NCBI GenBank assembly: GCA_015492495.1
Contig: WGEY01000013.1
Location: 1 to 35,211 of the forward strand
Length of the DNA stretch: 35,211 nucleotides
From: Deltaproteobacteria bacterium
GTDB lineage: Bacteria > Desulfobacterota > GWC2-55-46 > DRQE01
Direction: 5' to 3'
In this document: piece by piece, positions 35,140 to 35,211 of the stretch
Position numbering within the stretch: the stretch's first letter is position 1
Layout: every line of letters begins with the position of its first letter
Position numbers and translations under genes: made by a program
Notes under the pieces: generated by a model
Databases searched by the model: none
What the model was told of the DNA's origin: nothing
What the model saw: only the letters and a program-made list of their open reading frames with translations

Positions 35140-35211
35140 TTAAAGTATCATGTTGCTGTTCATGTCGATTATTATGGCAAAAAGGATCAACACCCCGGCC
35201 CACACATTGGC
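35140..35211 (-). CDS. C-terminal 23 codons of a membrane protein, probably UbiA-type prenyltransferase (truncated by window)
   Basis: Minus strand reads ANVWAGVLILFAIIIDMNSNMIL*; a terminal hydrophobic helix just upstream of ubiD suggests ubiA. Confidence 0.45.
   Translation of the reverse strand, partial: ANVWAGVLILFAIIIDMNSNMIL

Noticed and set aside
1-35211. CRISPR arrays, transposases, prophage or defense-island genes
   Set aside because: No regularly spaced repeats, transposase, integrase or phage structural motifs were seen; both XRE genes stand alone.

Overview
The window is a gene-dense, high-GC bacterial chromosomal segment from a Gram-negative organism. The gene order resembles Desulfobacterota/Nitrospirota-like genomes, but the taxonomy is inference only. 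From left to right it contains: (i) a minus-strand K+ homeostasis operon (small coiled-coil acidic-tail protein, TrkH, TrkA, and a CPA2 antiporter truncated by the window edge); (ii) folD-metV, an AcuC-type deacetylase, a small XRE regulator, crcB + DUF190, alanine dehydrogenase and lysS; (iii) a long outer-membrane/lipid A biogenesis cluster (lolC/E, lolD, bamA with an extra N-terminal domain, skp, lpxD, fabZ, lpxA, Gfo/Idh oxidoreductase, lpxB, msbA, a frameshifted DUF374 acyltransferase, waaA, lpxK); (iv) a candidate free-standing structured RNA gene directly upstream of a tRNA-Sec gene; (v) a minus-strand unit encoding a Cyc2-like fused monoheme cytochrome-porin and a PEGA lipoprotein; (vi) pyrE, pyrF and a second XRE regulator; (vii) minus-strand ubiG, ubiD and the end of a probable ubiA. 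The observations most worth following up are the GGA-rich ~200-nt RNA gene with its own promoter and a terminator formed by a closing stem, the Cyc2-like cytochrome-porin, the A9 -1 frameshift in the DUF374 acyltransferase, and the inverted-repeat leader of folD. All calls were made by reading the sequence and translations; no database search was run.
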